A DNA stretch of 54,465 nt from Rubrivivax sp. (GTDB lineage: Bacteria; Pseudomonadota; Gammaproteobacteria; Burkholderiales; Burkholderiaceae_C): NCBI GenBank assembly GCA_021300575.1, contig JAJTDM010000016.1, positions 1 to 54,465 on the forward strand. The letters are read 5' to 3'. Below are positions 1-7,138 of the stretch, piece by piece. The translations under genes and the position numbers were made by a program. Below the pieces are notes generated by a model. That model was given only the letters and a program-made list of their open reading frames with translations, was not told the DNA's origin and searched no databases. Positions within the stretch are counted from its first letter, which is position 1. Every line of letters begins with the position of its first letter.

Positions 1-183
1 CTTCCTCCGATGGTGGTGAGCGGCGCGGTGCAGTCGCCCGATCCGGCCAGCCGCCTGCTGATCCTGGATGGCCAGGTGCTGCGCGAGGGTGATGCGCCCG
101 CACCAGGTCTGGTGCTGGAGCGCATCGGGCCGCGCGCCGCCGTCCTGTCGCTGAGGGGGCTTCGCTTCGAACTCCCTTTGTAG
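1..183 (+). CDS. C-terminal end of a GspB-like type II secretion protein (partial)
   Basis: The window opens inside this gene; 60 codons and a TAG stop remain. The visible part resembles the C-terminal domain of GspB/PulB proteins: a 'VVSGAVQS' start, then 'LLILDGQVLREGD', a hydrophobic stretch with 'LVLERIG', and an end in 'RFELPL'. In this family the domain is periplasmic and supports assembly of the type II secretion secretin, often with GspA; that role is family knowledge. The N-terminal cytoplasmic and membrane part lies outside the window, so neither the start nor the partner genes can be seen. It is followed by a CT-rich repeat and parC on the same strand. Confidence 0.6.
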   Translation, partial: LPPMVVSGAVQSPDPASRLLILDGQVLREGDAPAPGLVLERIGPRAAVLSLRGLRFELPL

Positions 184-219
184 TCCTGGTCTCTGCCCGT
201 CCCGGGCCATGGCCTGAGC

Positions 220-279
220 CTCTACCTTGCTCTCTACCTTGATCTCTACCTTGATCTCTACCTTGATCTCTTCCTTCTT
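220..279 (+). repeat. 12-bp tandem repeat upstream of parC
   Basis: Four consecutive copies of a 12-bp unit (CTCTACCTTGAT, with GCT ending the first) occupy 220-267, and a degenerate fifth copy runs to 279. The array ends 15 bases before the parC start codon. It fills the position where a Shine-Dalgarno sequence would be expected, and no purine-rich ribosome site is seen there. The CT-rich run stands out from the surrounding sequence. Copy-number change could alter the parC leader; this is inference. Confidence 0.85.
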
Positions 280-294
280 TTTGCGCCTGCCTCG

Positions 295-2613
295 ATGAAC
301 GACCTGTTTGATCCCCCGCCGATGGAGTCTGCAGACCCGTCGAACGCCATTCCGATTGGCGAGTACGCCGAGCGCGCTTACCTTGAGTACGCCCTGAGCG
401 TGGTCAAGGGCCGCGCCCTGCCCGATGTGTGTGACGGCCAGAAGCCGGTGCAGCGGCGCATCCTTTACTCGATGCAGCGTATGGGGCTGGCCTTTGCCGG
501 CGCCTCGGGCGCCAAGCCCGTCAAGAGCGCGCGCGTCGTGGGCGACGTGCTGGGCCGCTTCCACCCCCACGGCGACCAGGCCGCTTATGACGCCCTGGTG
601 CGCATGGCGCAGGACTTCGCGCAGCGCTACCCGCTGATTGACGGCCAGGGCAACTTCGGCAGCCGTGATGGCGACGGCGCTGCGGCCATGCGCTATACCG
701 AGGCGCGCCTGGCGCCCATCGCCCGGTTGTTGCTGGACGAGATCGACGAAGGCACGGTGGACTTCCAGCCGAACTACGACGGCTCCACCGAAGAGCCGCG
801 CCTGCTGCCGGCGCGCCTGCCTTTCGTGCTGCTCAACGGCGCCAGTGGCATTGCGGTGGGCCTGGCCACCGAGGTGCCCAGCCACAACCTGCGCGAGGTG
901 GCGGCTGCTGCCGTGGCGCTGATCCGTGACGAGAAGCTCGGCGACGACGAATTCTTCGCCCTGCTGCCCGCGCCCGACTACCCCGGCGGTGGCCAGATCA
1001 TCAGCCCGCAGGCCGACATCCGCGCGGCCTACGCCAGCGGCCGCGGCTCGCTCAAGGTGCGCGCGCGCTGGAAGATCGAGGATCTGGCGCGCGGCCAGTG
1101 GCAGCTGGTGGTGACCGAGTTGCCCCCAGGCACCAGTGCGCAGAAGGTGCTGGAGGAGATCGAGGAACTCACCAACCCCAAGGTCAAGGCTGGCAAGAAG
1201 GCCCTGTCCACCGACCAGGTGCAGCTCAAGGCGAGCGTGCTGGCCGTGCTGGATGCCGTGCGTGATGAGTCCGGCAAGGAGGCCGCGGTGCGCCTGGTCT
1301 TCGAGCCCAAGAGCCGCACGGTGGAGCAGCAGGAGCTGATCACCACGCTGCTGGCGCACACGAGCCTGGAGACCAGTGCGCCCATCAACCTCACCATGGT
1401 GGGGCTGGACGGCCGGCCGACGCAGAAGAGCCTGCGCCAGATGCTCACCGAGTGGGGCCAGTTCCGCCAGGCCACGGTGCAGCGGCGCACCCGTCACCGC
1501 CTGGACAAGGTGCTGGACCGCATCCACGTGCTGGAGGGCCGGCAGCTGGTGCTGCTGAACATCGACGAGGTCATCCGCATCATCCGCAACGCCGACGAGC
1601 CCAAGCCTGCGCTGATCGAGCGCTTCTCCTTGAGCGACCGCCAGGCCGAGGACATCCTGGAGATCCGCCTGCGGCAACTGGCCCGACTCGAGGCGATCAA
1701 GATCGAGCAGGAGCTCTCGCAACTGCGCGACGAACGCCAGAAGCTGGAAGACATCCTGGCCAGCCCGGCGGCGCTCAAGCGCACGGTCATCCGCGAGATC
1801 GAGGCCGATGCCAAGGCCTTTGGTGACGACCGCCGGACCCTGGTGCAGGAAGAGCGCAAGGCCGTGGCCGAGGTGCGGGTGGTGGACGAGCCGGTGACGG
1901 TGGTGCTGAGCGTCAAGGGCTGGGTGCGCGCGCTCAAGGGCCACGAGGTGGACCCGGCCGCGCTGCAGTTCAAGCCCGGCGATGCGCTGCACAGCGTCCA
2001 GCCCTGCCGCAGCGTGGACCTGCTGGCGGTGCTGGGCAGCAACGGACGCAGCTACAGCGTGGCCGTGGCGCAACTGCCCGGCGGGCGCGGCGACGGCACG
2101 CCCATCACCACGCTGATCGAACTGGAGGCCGGCACGCAGCCGTTGCACTACCTGGCGGGCGGCGCGGAATCCACGCTGCTGTTGGCCAACAGTGGCGGCT
2201 TCGGTCTGCTTGCCCGCACCGCCGACCTTTACGCGCGGAGCAAGGGCGGCAAGGCTTTCCTGACGCTGGACGCCGGCGAGCAGGTGCTGCCGCCTGTGGT
2301 GCTGCAGCCGGGCCACCGCCAGGTGGCGTGCCTGGCGGCCGACGGGCGCTTGCTGGTCTTCCCGCTGGACGAACTCAAGCTGCAGCCCAACGGCGGCAAG
2401 GGCCTGACCCTGATGGACGTGGACGCCGAGACGCCGCTGCTGTCGGCGTGCACATTGGCTGAGACGCTGCGCGTGGCCGGTCTGGGCCGCGGTGGCAAGC
2501 CCAAGGACGAGGACTTCCGCCCTGCGGCCTTGGCGGCCTATGTGGGCAAGCGCGCGCGCAAGGGGCGCAAGGTGGAAGGTTTTCCGAAGCCGATGCGCGT
2601 GGTGGCGCTGTGA
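295..2613 (+). CDS. parC: DNA topoisomerase IV subunit A
   Basis: 772-residue ParC, the DNA-cleaving and rejoining subunit of topoisomerase IV, which separates linked daughter chromosomes together with ParE (not in this window). The catalytic tyrosine is Y134 in 'AMRYTEARLAP'. The quinolone-determining region reads 'RFHPHGDQAAYDALVRMAQ', followed by 'PLIDGQGNFGSRDGDGAAAM', both typical of ParC. A long coiled-coil and tower region (about 390-500) precedes a C-terminal DNA-wrapping beta-pinwheel. Residue Q95 sits where E. coli ParC has S80, and D99 where it has E84. The ATG at 295 lacks a clear ribosome site because a CT-rich 12-bp repeat lies just upstream. The stop is close to the next gene, which probably shares the transcript. 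Confidence 0.96.
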   Translation: MNDLFDPPPMESADPSNAIPIGEYAERAYLEYALSVVKGRALPDVCDGQKPVQRRILYSMQRMGLAFAGASGAKPVKSARVVGDVLGRFHPHGDQAAYDALVRMAQDFAQRYPLIDGQGNFGSRDGDGAAAMRYTEARLAPIARLLLDEIDEGTVDFQPNYDGSTEEPRLLPARLPFVLLNGASGIAVGLATEVPSHNLREVAAAAVALIRDEKLGDDEFFALLPAPDYPGGGQIISPQADIRAAYASGRGSLKVRARWKIEDLARGQWQLVVTELPPGTSAQKVLEEIEELTNPKVKAGKKALSTDQVQLKASVLAVLDAVRDESGKEAAVRLVFEPKSRTVEQQELITTLLAHTSLETSAPINLTMVGLDGRPTQKSLRQMLTEWGQFRQATVQRRTRHRLDKVLDRIHVLEGRQLVLLNIDEVIRIIRNADEPKPALIERFSLSDRQAEDILEIRLRQLARLEAIKIEQELSQLRDERQKLEDILASPAALKRTVIREIEADAKAFGDDRRTLVQEERKAVAEVRVVDEPVTVVLSVKGWVRALKGHEVDPAALQFKPGDALHSVQPCRSVDLLAVLGSNGRSYSVAVAQLPGGRGDGTPITTLIELEAGTQPLHYLAGGAESTLLLANSGGFGLLARTADLYARSKGGKAFLTLDAGEQVLPPVVLQPGHRQVACLAADGRLLVFPLDELKLQPNGGKGLTLMDVDAETPLLSACTLAETLRVAGLGRGGKPKDEDFRPAALAAYVGKRARKGRKVEGFPKPMRVVAL

Positions 2614-2624
2614 AGGACCAAGAC

Positions 2625-2975
2625 ATGATCACCGTGTACGGCATTCCCAACTGCGACACCGTCAAGCGCGCCCGCGCCTGGCTCACTTCACGCGGTGTTG
2701 ACCACGCCTTCCATGACTTCAAGCGCCAGGGGGTGCCGGCCGCGCGGCTGGACGCCTGGACGGCAGCGCTGGGCTGGGAGCGGCTCGTCAATCGCCAGGG
2801 CACCACCTGGCGCAAGCTGGACGAGGGCCTCAAGGCTGGTGTGGTGGACGCTGCCAGCGCCCGGGCCCTGATGCTGGCGCAGGCCAGCGTCATCAAGCGC
2901 CCGGTGGTGGAGTGGGGCGACGGCGCGGTGACCGTGGGGTTTGACGAGGCGGCTTGGGCGGCGAAGGTCAGCTGA
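2625..2975 (+). CDS. ArsC/Spx-family protein, YffB-like
   Basis: A 116-residue thioredoxin-fold protein of the ArsC/Spx/YffB group. It begins 'MITVYGIPNCDTVKRAR', with the single conserved Cys at residue 10, and has the family's 'VIKRPVVEW' loop near residue 90. True arsenate reductases carry further conserved residues, so a glutathione-linked reductase or an unknown redox function as in YffB is more likely than arsenate reduction. The ATG at 2625 is preferred over a GTG at 2610 that would overlap the parC stop, because AAGGA lies 7 bases before the ATG. It is probably co-transcribed with parC. A REP-like palindrome follows directly after the stop. Confidence 0.85.
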   Translation: MITVYGIPNCDTVKRARAWLTSRGVDHAFHDFKRQGVPAARLDAWTAALGWERLVNRQGTTWRKLDEGLKAGVVDAASARALMLAQASVIKRPVVEWGDGAVTVGFDEAAWAAKVS

Positions 2976-2977
2976 GT

Positions 2978-3004
2978 CCGTTCGGGCTGAGCTGGTCGAA
3001 GCCC
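2978..3004. repeat. REP-like extragenic palindrome
   Basis: Between the convergent yffB-like and P450 genes lies a copy of the 'CCGTTCGGGCTGAGC..GTCGAAGCCC' word. I recognise this as a common dispersed extragenic palindrome in Comamonadaceae-type genomes. GGGCT (2984-2988) can pair with AGCCC (3000-3004). It may act as a bidirectional terminator. Only one copy was noticed in this window, so its repetitive nature is recalled rather than shown here. Confidence 0.55.
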
Positions 3005-3019
3005 TCAGGCCCACGCGCC

Positions 3020-4360
3020 TCACCCCAGCCGCACTGGCAGACGCCTGAAGCCGCGAAAGCGCACGCGCGGGTCGCGCTCCGGCGCACCGGCAAGGTCGAT
3101 CCCCGGAAACCGAACCAGCAGCCGCCCAATCGCGATACGCGCCTCCAGCCGCGCCACGTTCATGCCGGCGCAGGCGTGTGCGCTGTGGCCAAAGGCGATC
3201 TGCAGGTTGGGCTTGCGGGCCACGTCCAGGCGCTGAGGCTGCGGGAACGCGGCAGGATCGTGGTTGGCGGCCCCCACGCCCAGCGTGATGAAGGTGCCCT
3301 CACGTACGGCGGCGCCGCTGGGCAGTTCGATGGGGGCGGTGGCCAGGCGGTTGTTCAGCTGCAAGGGGCTCTCGAAGCGCAGCAGTTCTTCCACCGCGCT
3401 GGACAGCAGCGAGGGGTCGTCCACCAGCCTTTGCAACTGGTCGCGGCGGGTCATCAGCGCGTGCAGGCCGTTGCCGATGAGGTTGGTCGTGGTCTCGTGG
3501 CCGGCGTTGAGCAGGAAGATGCAGTTGTGCAGCAGCTCGGTCTCGGTCAGGCGCTCGCCGTTCACCTCGCCCTGGATCAGGCGGGTCAGCACGTCCACCT
3601 CCGGGTCACCGGGCTGCGCGCGCCGCAGCGCCACCAGCTCGCGTAAGTAGGCCAGGAAGTCACGCACCGCGGCGTGGCCGCGGCTCAGCACCTCGGGTGA
3701 GGGGGCGGGCTCCAGCGCTGAGAGGATGGCCAGCGACCAGCCCTGCAGCGGGCCGCGCTCGGCGTGGGGCACGTCCAGCAGGTTGCCGATCACCTCCACG
3801 GGGATGCGCGCAGCAAAGTCCTCGATCAGGTCGGGCGCTGCGAGGCCGGCCATGCGCTCCAGCAGGCCGTCCACCAGGGCCACCACGCCCGCCTCCATCC
3901 GCGCGATGGCGCGCTGGTTCAGCGCTCCCATCAGCAGGCGGCGCACGCGGGTGTGCAGCGGCGCATCGTTGAACACCAGGCTGGTGGTGTGGTGCTCGAA
4001 CAGCGGCGAGCCGTCGCCAAACTTCGGCGCGAACTCGCGCTGCTTGTCGGAACTTGCGGCCGGGTGGCGGTAGACGGCAATCACGTCGTCGTAGCGCGTG
4101 AGCAGCACGGCGTTGGCGTTCAGGCGGTGCACCGGGGCGTGCTGCCTCAAGGCTGCGTAGAAGGGGTAGGGGTTGTCGACGAAGCCGGTGGGTGGGCTGG
4201 TCAGGGTGAAGTCGGCGAGCCAGGCGGGTGGTACCTGCCCCATGGAAGCGGGGGACACCCCGGATGCGGAGGGCTCAGGGCGATCGGGTCGTCCAGGAAG
4301 CCCAGGAAGTTCAGAACGTCCAGCAGGCCCTTCAGGTTCAGTGGTGGGGGCAGAGGTCAT
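3020..4360 (-). CDS. Cytochrome P450
   Basis: A soluble bacterial class I P450 of 446 residues that activates O2 to hydroxylate an unknown substrate using outside electron donors. Visible motifs: I-helix oxygen-binding 'AGHETT' at 286-291, ExxR (E325/R328) in the K helix, and the heme loop 'FGHSAHACAG' at 390-399 with heme ligand C397. The loop has Ser instead of the usual second Gly of FGxGxHxCxG. The first 40 residues are low-complexity and rich in Pro/Gly, so translation could instead begin at the internal ATG (M40, start at 4243); neither start has a convincing ribosome site. No ferredoxin or ferredoxin reductase gene is adjacent. It is divergent from riboflavin synthase and convergent with the yffB-like gene. 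Confidence 0.93.
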   Translation of the reverse strand: MTSAPTTEPEGPAGRSELPGLPGRPDRPEPSASGVSPASMGQVPPAWLADFTLTSPPTGFVDNPYPFYAALRQHAPVHRLNANAVLLTRYDDVIAVYRHPAASSDKQREFAPKFGDGSPLFEHHTTSLVFNDAPLHTRVRRLLMGALNQRAIARMEAGVVALVDGLLERMAGLAAPDLIEDFAARIPVEVIGNLLDVPHAERGPLQGWSLAILSALEPAPSPEVLSRGHAAVRDFLAYLRELVALRRAQPGDPEVDVLTRLIQGEVNGERLTETELLHNCIFLLNAGHETTTNLIGNGLHALMTRRDQLQRLVDDPSLLSSAVEELLRFESPLQLNNRLATAPIELPSGAAVREGTFITLGVGAANHDPAAFPQPQRLDVARKPNLQIAFGHSAHACAGMNVARLEARIAIGRLLVRFPGIDLAGAPERDPRVRFRGFRRLPVRLG

Positions 4361-4426
4361 GAGGCAGTCGTCACGGGGCTGTCCATGCGCTCAGGATAGC
4401 CCACGGCCACCGGGATAATCCGGCCC

Positions 4427-5149
4427 ATGTTCACCGGCATCGTTCAGGGCACCGCCCGCATCGCCGCCCTGGCCGACCGGCCGGGCCTGCGCACCTTCAC
4501 GCTGGCCTTTCCGGCCGGCTTCTGCCACGGCCTGGAAGTGGGCGCCAGTGTGGCCTGCAATGGGGTGTGCCTGACGGTCACCTCGGTGCGGCCGCAGCAG
4601 GAACAGGCCGACTTCGACGTCATGCTGCAAAGCCTGAACGTCACCACGCTCGGCACCCTGGGCGTGGGCGACGCCCTCAATGTCGAGCGCGCGGCCAAGG
4701 ACGGTGCCGAGATCGGCGGACACCCCTTGTCCGGTCACGTGGACTTCCAGGCCCGCCTGCAGTCCATCCGCCGGCCCGAGAACAACCATGTCATGCGCCT
4801 GGCCGTACCCGCACCCTGGATGCGCTACGTCTTCGCCAAGGGCTACATCGCCGTGGACGGCGCCAGCCTCACCGTGGCCGAGGCCGGGCGCGAGCGCGAC
4901 GGCAGTGGCTGGTTCGAGGTCTGGCTCATCCCCGAGACACTGCGCATGACCACCTTTGGCAACAAGCGCGAGGGCGACGCCTTCAACATCGAGATCGAGC
5001 GCCAGACCCAGGTCTTCGTCGACACCGTCCGCGCAGCCCTCGACGAGCGCCTGGGGCCGCTGCTGCCGGCGCTGGAGAAGGTTCTCGCGGCGCAGGGCTT
5101 GACGGTGGATGAACTTGCGAAGCCGCCCCAGCTTCCTGATGGGGCTTAG
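4427..5149 (+). CDS. ribE: Riboflavin synthase, alpha subunit
   Basis: A 240-residue protein that dismutates two 6,7-dimethyl-8-ribityllumazines into riboflavin. It shows two tandem lumazine-binding barrels: the first opens with the invariant 'MFTGIVQG' and includes 'NGVCLTV' and 'GGHPLSGHVD'; the second contains 'KGYIAVDGASLTV' and ends in 'NIEIERQTQVFVDTV'. It resembles the E. coli type, including the loop between the barrels. About 30 extra C-terminal residues extend past the family core. No other rib gene or FMN riboswitch is nearby, and the 66-base upstream gap to the divergent P450 is too short for one. The enzyme is cytosolic. Confidence 0.92.
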   Translation: MFTGIVQGTARIAALADRPGLRTFTLAFPAGFCHGLEVGASVACNGVCLTVTSVRPQQEQADFDVMLQSLNVTTLGTLGVGDALNVERAAKDGAEIGGHPLSGHVDFQARLQSIRRPENNHVMRLAVPAPWMRYVFAKGYIAVDGASLTVAEAGRERDGSGWFEVWLIPETLRMTTFGNKREGDAFNIEIERQTQVFVDTVRAALDERLGPLLPALEKVLAAQGLTVDELAKPPQLPDGA

Positions 5150-5254
5150 TTCACCCGCATGAGATCAGTGCGTCTGTACAAGTTCAAAGTCGAGTCTTGA
5201 AACTGTACAAATTGACTTTGTGGTCAAGCGTCAACGCGTGCACGGTGGAAGCGA
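5150..5254. other. AT-rich intergenic spacer with direct and inverted repeats
   Basis: This spacer separates two convergent genes and is clearly richer in A/T than its surroundings. CTGTACAA occurs twice in direct orientation (5174-5181 and 5203-5210, 29-bp period). CAAAGTC (5185-5191) and GACTTTG (5214-5220) are perfect inverted copies that could pair across a 22-base loop. No open frame of note is seen. It could hold a terminator or a leftover regulatory site. Confidence 0.5.
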
Positions 5255-6223
5255 CTAAGCCTGCAGTCCGAGGAGTTTCAGGGTCAACTGATGCGCTCGG
5301 GCGTCAGGGTCCGCCAGATCGTGCAGCACGTTCATGTGGTGACGGCCTGGCACGGCTTCGCACACCGGCACGGCGTGCATACCCCAGGACCTTCGAATCA
5401 GCCGGTTCTGGCGCAGGAACTCCTCGCTCTCGTCGCCGCCCACCAGGGCGACCAGCGGGCCCTGGGGAGCGGGCATCCAGGCGGGGCTCAGGCGCACCGC
5501 GCTGGGTTCGTCCAGGCGGAGGTCCGGCGCCAGGAAGGGTGCGTGCCGCAGCGGCTCCAGGTCGAAGACGCCTGACAGAGACACCGCCCCCTTGACCAGG
5601 TCGCTGGGCAACTCGGGGCTGAACACGGGCCACTGCAAGGCCAGCATCATGGCCGCCAGATGCCCTCCCGCCGAGTGCCCGGCCACGACGATGCGCTCGG
5701 GGTTGCCGCCGTACTGGCGGGCATGGCGCCAGGTCCAGGCCAGAGCCTGCGCCACCTGCATCACGATGTGCTCGATGGAGACCGCCGGGGCCAGGGGATA
5801 GTCGGGCACGACCACCAGCGCGCCGGCGCGGGCGAAGGGCGGGGCGATGAAGGCCTGGTCGCGCTTGGACAGCGCGCGCCAGTAACCTCCGTGCAGGTAG
5901 ACGAGGACGGGGGCCGCGGCGTCTGCGGGGCCTTGCGCAGCCCTCCTGTCTGCAGCACCTGCTGTACCGGCTGGTCCTGTACCGTTGGTTGCAGCGCCCT
6001 GGGGTTGCGGCAGGAACAGGTCCAAGGTGGATGCCGGATCGGTGCGTGCGCGAGCCCGCCGCGGTTCCTGCGCCCGGTAGTCCACATCCAGCACGCAAGC
6101 CGAGGTGGCGAGGGCTTGTGCCGAACGTTCGGCCCACTGCTGCAGGATCTGCGGATGCTCGGGAATCCGTCCTCGGTTGTTGTATTGGGCGTCGTGCCAC
6201 GCAGGTGAGCGGCCTCTGGTCAT
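5255..6223 (-). CDS. Alpha/beta hydrolase, arylformamidase/esterase-like
   Basis: A 322-residue hydrolase of the hormone-sensitive-lipase/kynurenine-formamidase-like group. It carries the oxyanion motif 'HGGYW' (111-115), the nucleophile elbow 'GHSAGGH' with S184, a 'VGGDES' acid region and a C-terminal 'GRHHMNVLHDL' holding the likely catalytic His. The N-terminal 'YNNRGRIPEHP' is typical of arylformamidase-like members. Ester or N-formyl amide hydrolysis is likely; the substrate is unknown. The ATG at 6223 is supported by AAGAGGT just upstream and by a 4-bp ATGA overlap with the stop of the upstream tetR gene. A low-complexity Ala/Gly-rich insert lies near residues 75-103. It forms a two-gene operon with the frameshifted regulator. 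Confidence 0.88.
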   Translation of the reverse strand: MTRGRSPAWHDAQYNNRGRIPEHPQILQQWAERSAQALATSACVLDVDYRAQEPRRARARTDPASTLDLFLPQPQGAATNGTGPAGTAGAADRRAAQGPADAAAPVLVYLHGGYWRALSKRDQAFIAPPFARAGALVVVPDYPLAPAVSIEHIVMQVAQALAWTWRHARQYGGNPERIVVAGHSAGGHLAAMMLALQWPVFSPELPSDLVKGAVSLSGVFDLEPLRHAPFLAPDLRLDEPSAVRLSPAWMPAPQGPLVALVGGDESEEFLRQNRLIRRSWGMHAVPVCEAVPGRHHMNVLHDLADPDARAHQLTLKLLGLQA

Positions 6224-6863
6224 GCGGTACCTCTTGGCTTGCGGCGGGTGGCGGCGGTGCTGGCGGTGCTGGCGGGCAAGGTGGTGCTGAGAGGGGTGTT
6301 CGCCGGGGTGCCGGGCGGGGCCGATCTGGCCTCGTTCAGCGCCGCGTTCACCAACGCATCGGCCATCCACAGCGCCACCTTTTCCACCGCCCGGTCCGAC
6401 AGGCCCCAGATGTCCTTGAGCACCATGTAGGTCTCGATACCGTACACCACCGTGAGGGCCTGGTGCAGCCGCATCTGCGCAGCGGGTTCCAGTACCGCGG
6501 AAAGCGGCGCGATGGCGGAGCCCAGGATCCGCACCCGGTGCCCGCGTTTGTAGGGCTCCTCCTCCAGCGTGCCGGCCCGCTCCTGCGCCCATTGCTCCAG
6601 GGACAGCTGCACAGCCGCCCGCATCTGGGGCCGAGCGACGCGTCCATCACGGCGGCGATCAGTGCACTGCGGCTCGGGAAGTAGCGGTAGACCGTGGCGC
6701 GGGACACCCCGCTGCGTTGCGCGACGTCCGCCATGGACGGCACGTGTCCGGCTTCACGGATCAGTTCCATGGCGGTGTCCAGCAGCAGGCGGAAGGTCGA
6801 GGCCTTCACGCCCCGATCGGGCGGAGAAGGCCCGAAGCTGGGTGCGACCTTGGTGGCGGGCAT
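6220..6863 (-). pseudogene. TetR-family regulator with one-base frameshift
   Basis: The N-terminal half (start 6863) is a normal TetR DNA-binding domain: 'SMADVAQRSGVSRATVYRYF' forms the helix-turn-helix, followed by 'SRSALIAAVMDASLG'. From about 6627 the ligand-domain homology moves to another frame (6624 to 6220), which opens with 'MRAAVQLSLEQWAQ' and continues with a plausible TetR C-terminal domain. One missing base in the G run at 6627-6630 (C run on the coding strand) explains the shift; restoring it would give Gly-Pro-Gln-Met across the junction. Either the gene is inactive or this is a homopolymer sequencing error. The C-terminal frame overlaps the downstream hydrolase by ATGA. In the intact state it would probably control the divergent operon starting at 7139. 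Confidence 0.85.
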
Positions 6864-6900
6864 GAGGGTTTGTCCTGGGTGCTGAGAAAGGTTTCAGCCC

Positions 6901-6930
6901 TTGGCAGGGCATGACAGGCGCACCTATGAT
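6901..6930 (+). promoter_or_regulatory. Candidate sigma-70 promoter for the 7139-22274 operon
   Basis: A TTGGCA box at 6901-6906 and a TATGAT box at 6925-6930 are separated by 18 bases, close to the sigma-70 consensus and rare in such GC-rich DNA. It points toward the hydrolase at 7139. Transcription would begin near 6937, leaving a leader of about 200 bases that contains the palindrome at 6946-6961. Confidence 0.6.
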
Positions 6931-6945
6931 GCACCGATCCAGATT

Positions 6946-6961
6946 TGAGACGCAAGTCTCA
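6946..6961. promoter_or_regulatory. Candidate TetR operator palindrome
   Basis: TGAGAC (6946-6951), a 4-base GCAA spacer and GTCTCA (6956-6961) form a perfect 6-bp-arm inverted repeat in the gap between divergent tetR and the hydrolase operon. Size, symmetry and position just past the predicted transcription start fit a TetR-family operator. It would also overlap a weak upstream region for tetR itself, allowing autoregulation. Confidence 0.6.
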
Positions 6962-7138
6962 TTTCTTCCGGAATGATCTCGCAGCGGCGCCCTCGGGCGC
7001 CAGACATGCGCGACGACGAGGAGACAGTCCCATGCGTTCTGGCGAGCGAGGGTGGCGGGTTCAGCAGTGCCGCGGCGGCGGGATTTTTACGTCCCGGTGG
7101 TGCTTGCCGGCGCGGTGTTTCGGCGGGAGCCTCTGAGC

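Noticed and set aside
220..279. Possible CRISPR array
   Set aside because: The units are contiguous 12-mers without spacers.
2610..2624. GTG start for the yffB-like gene overlapping the parC stop
   Set aside because: The ATG at 2625 has a well-spaced AAGGA site, and homology begins there.
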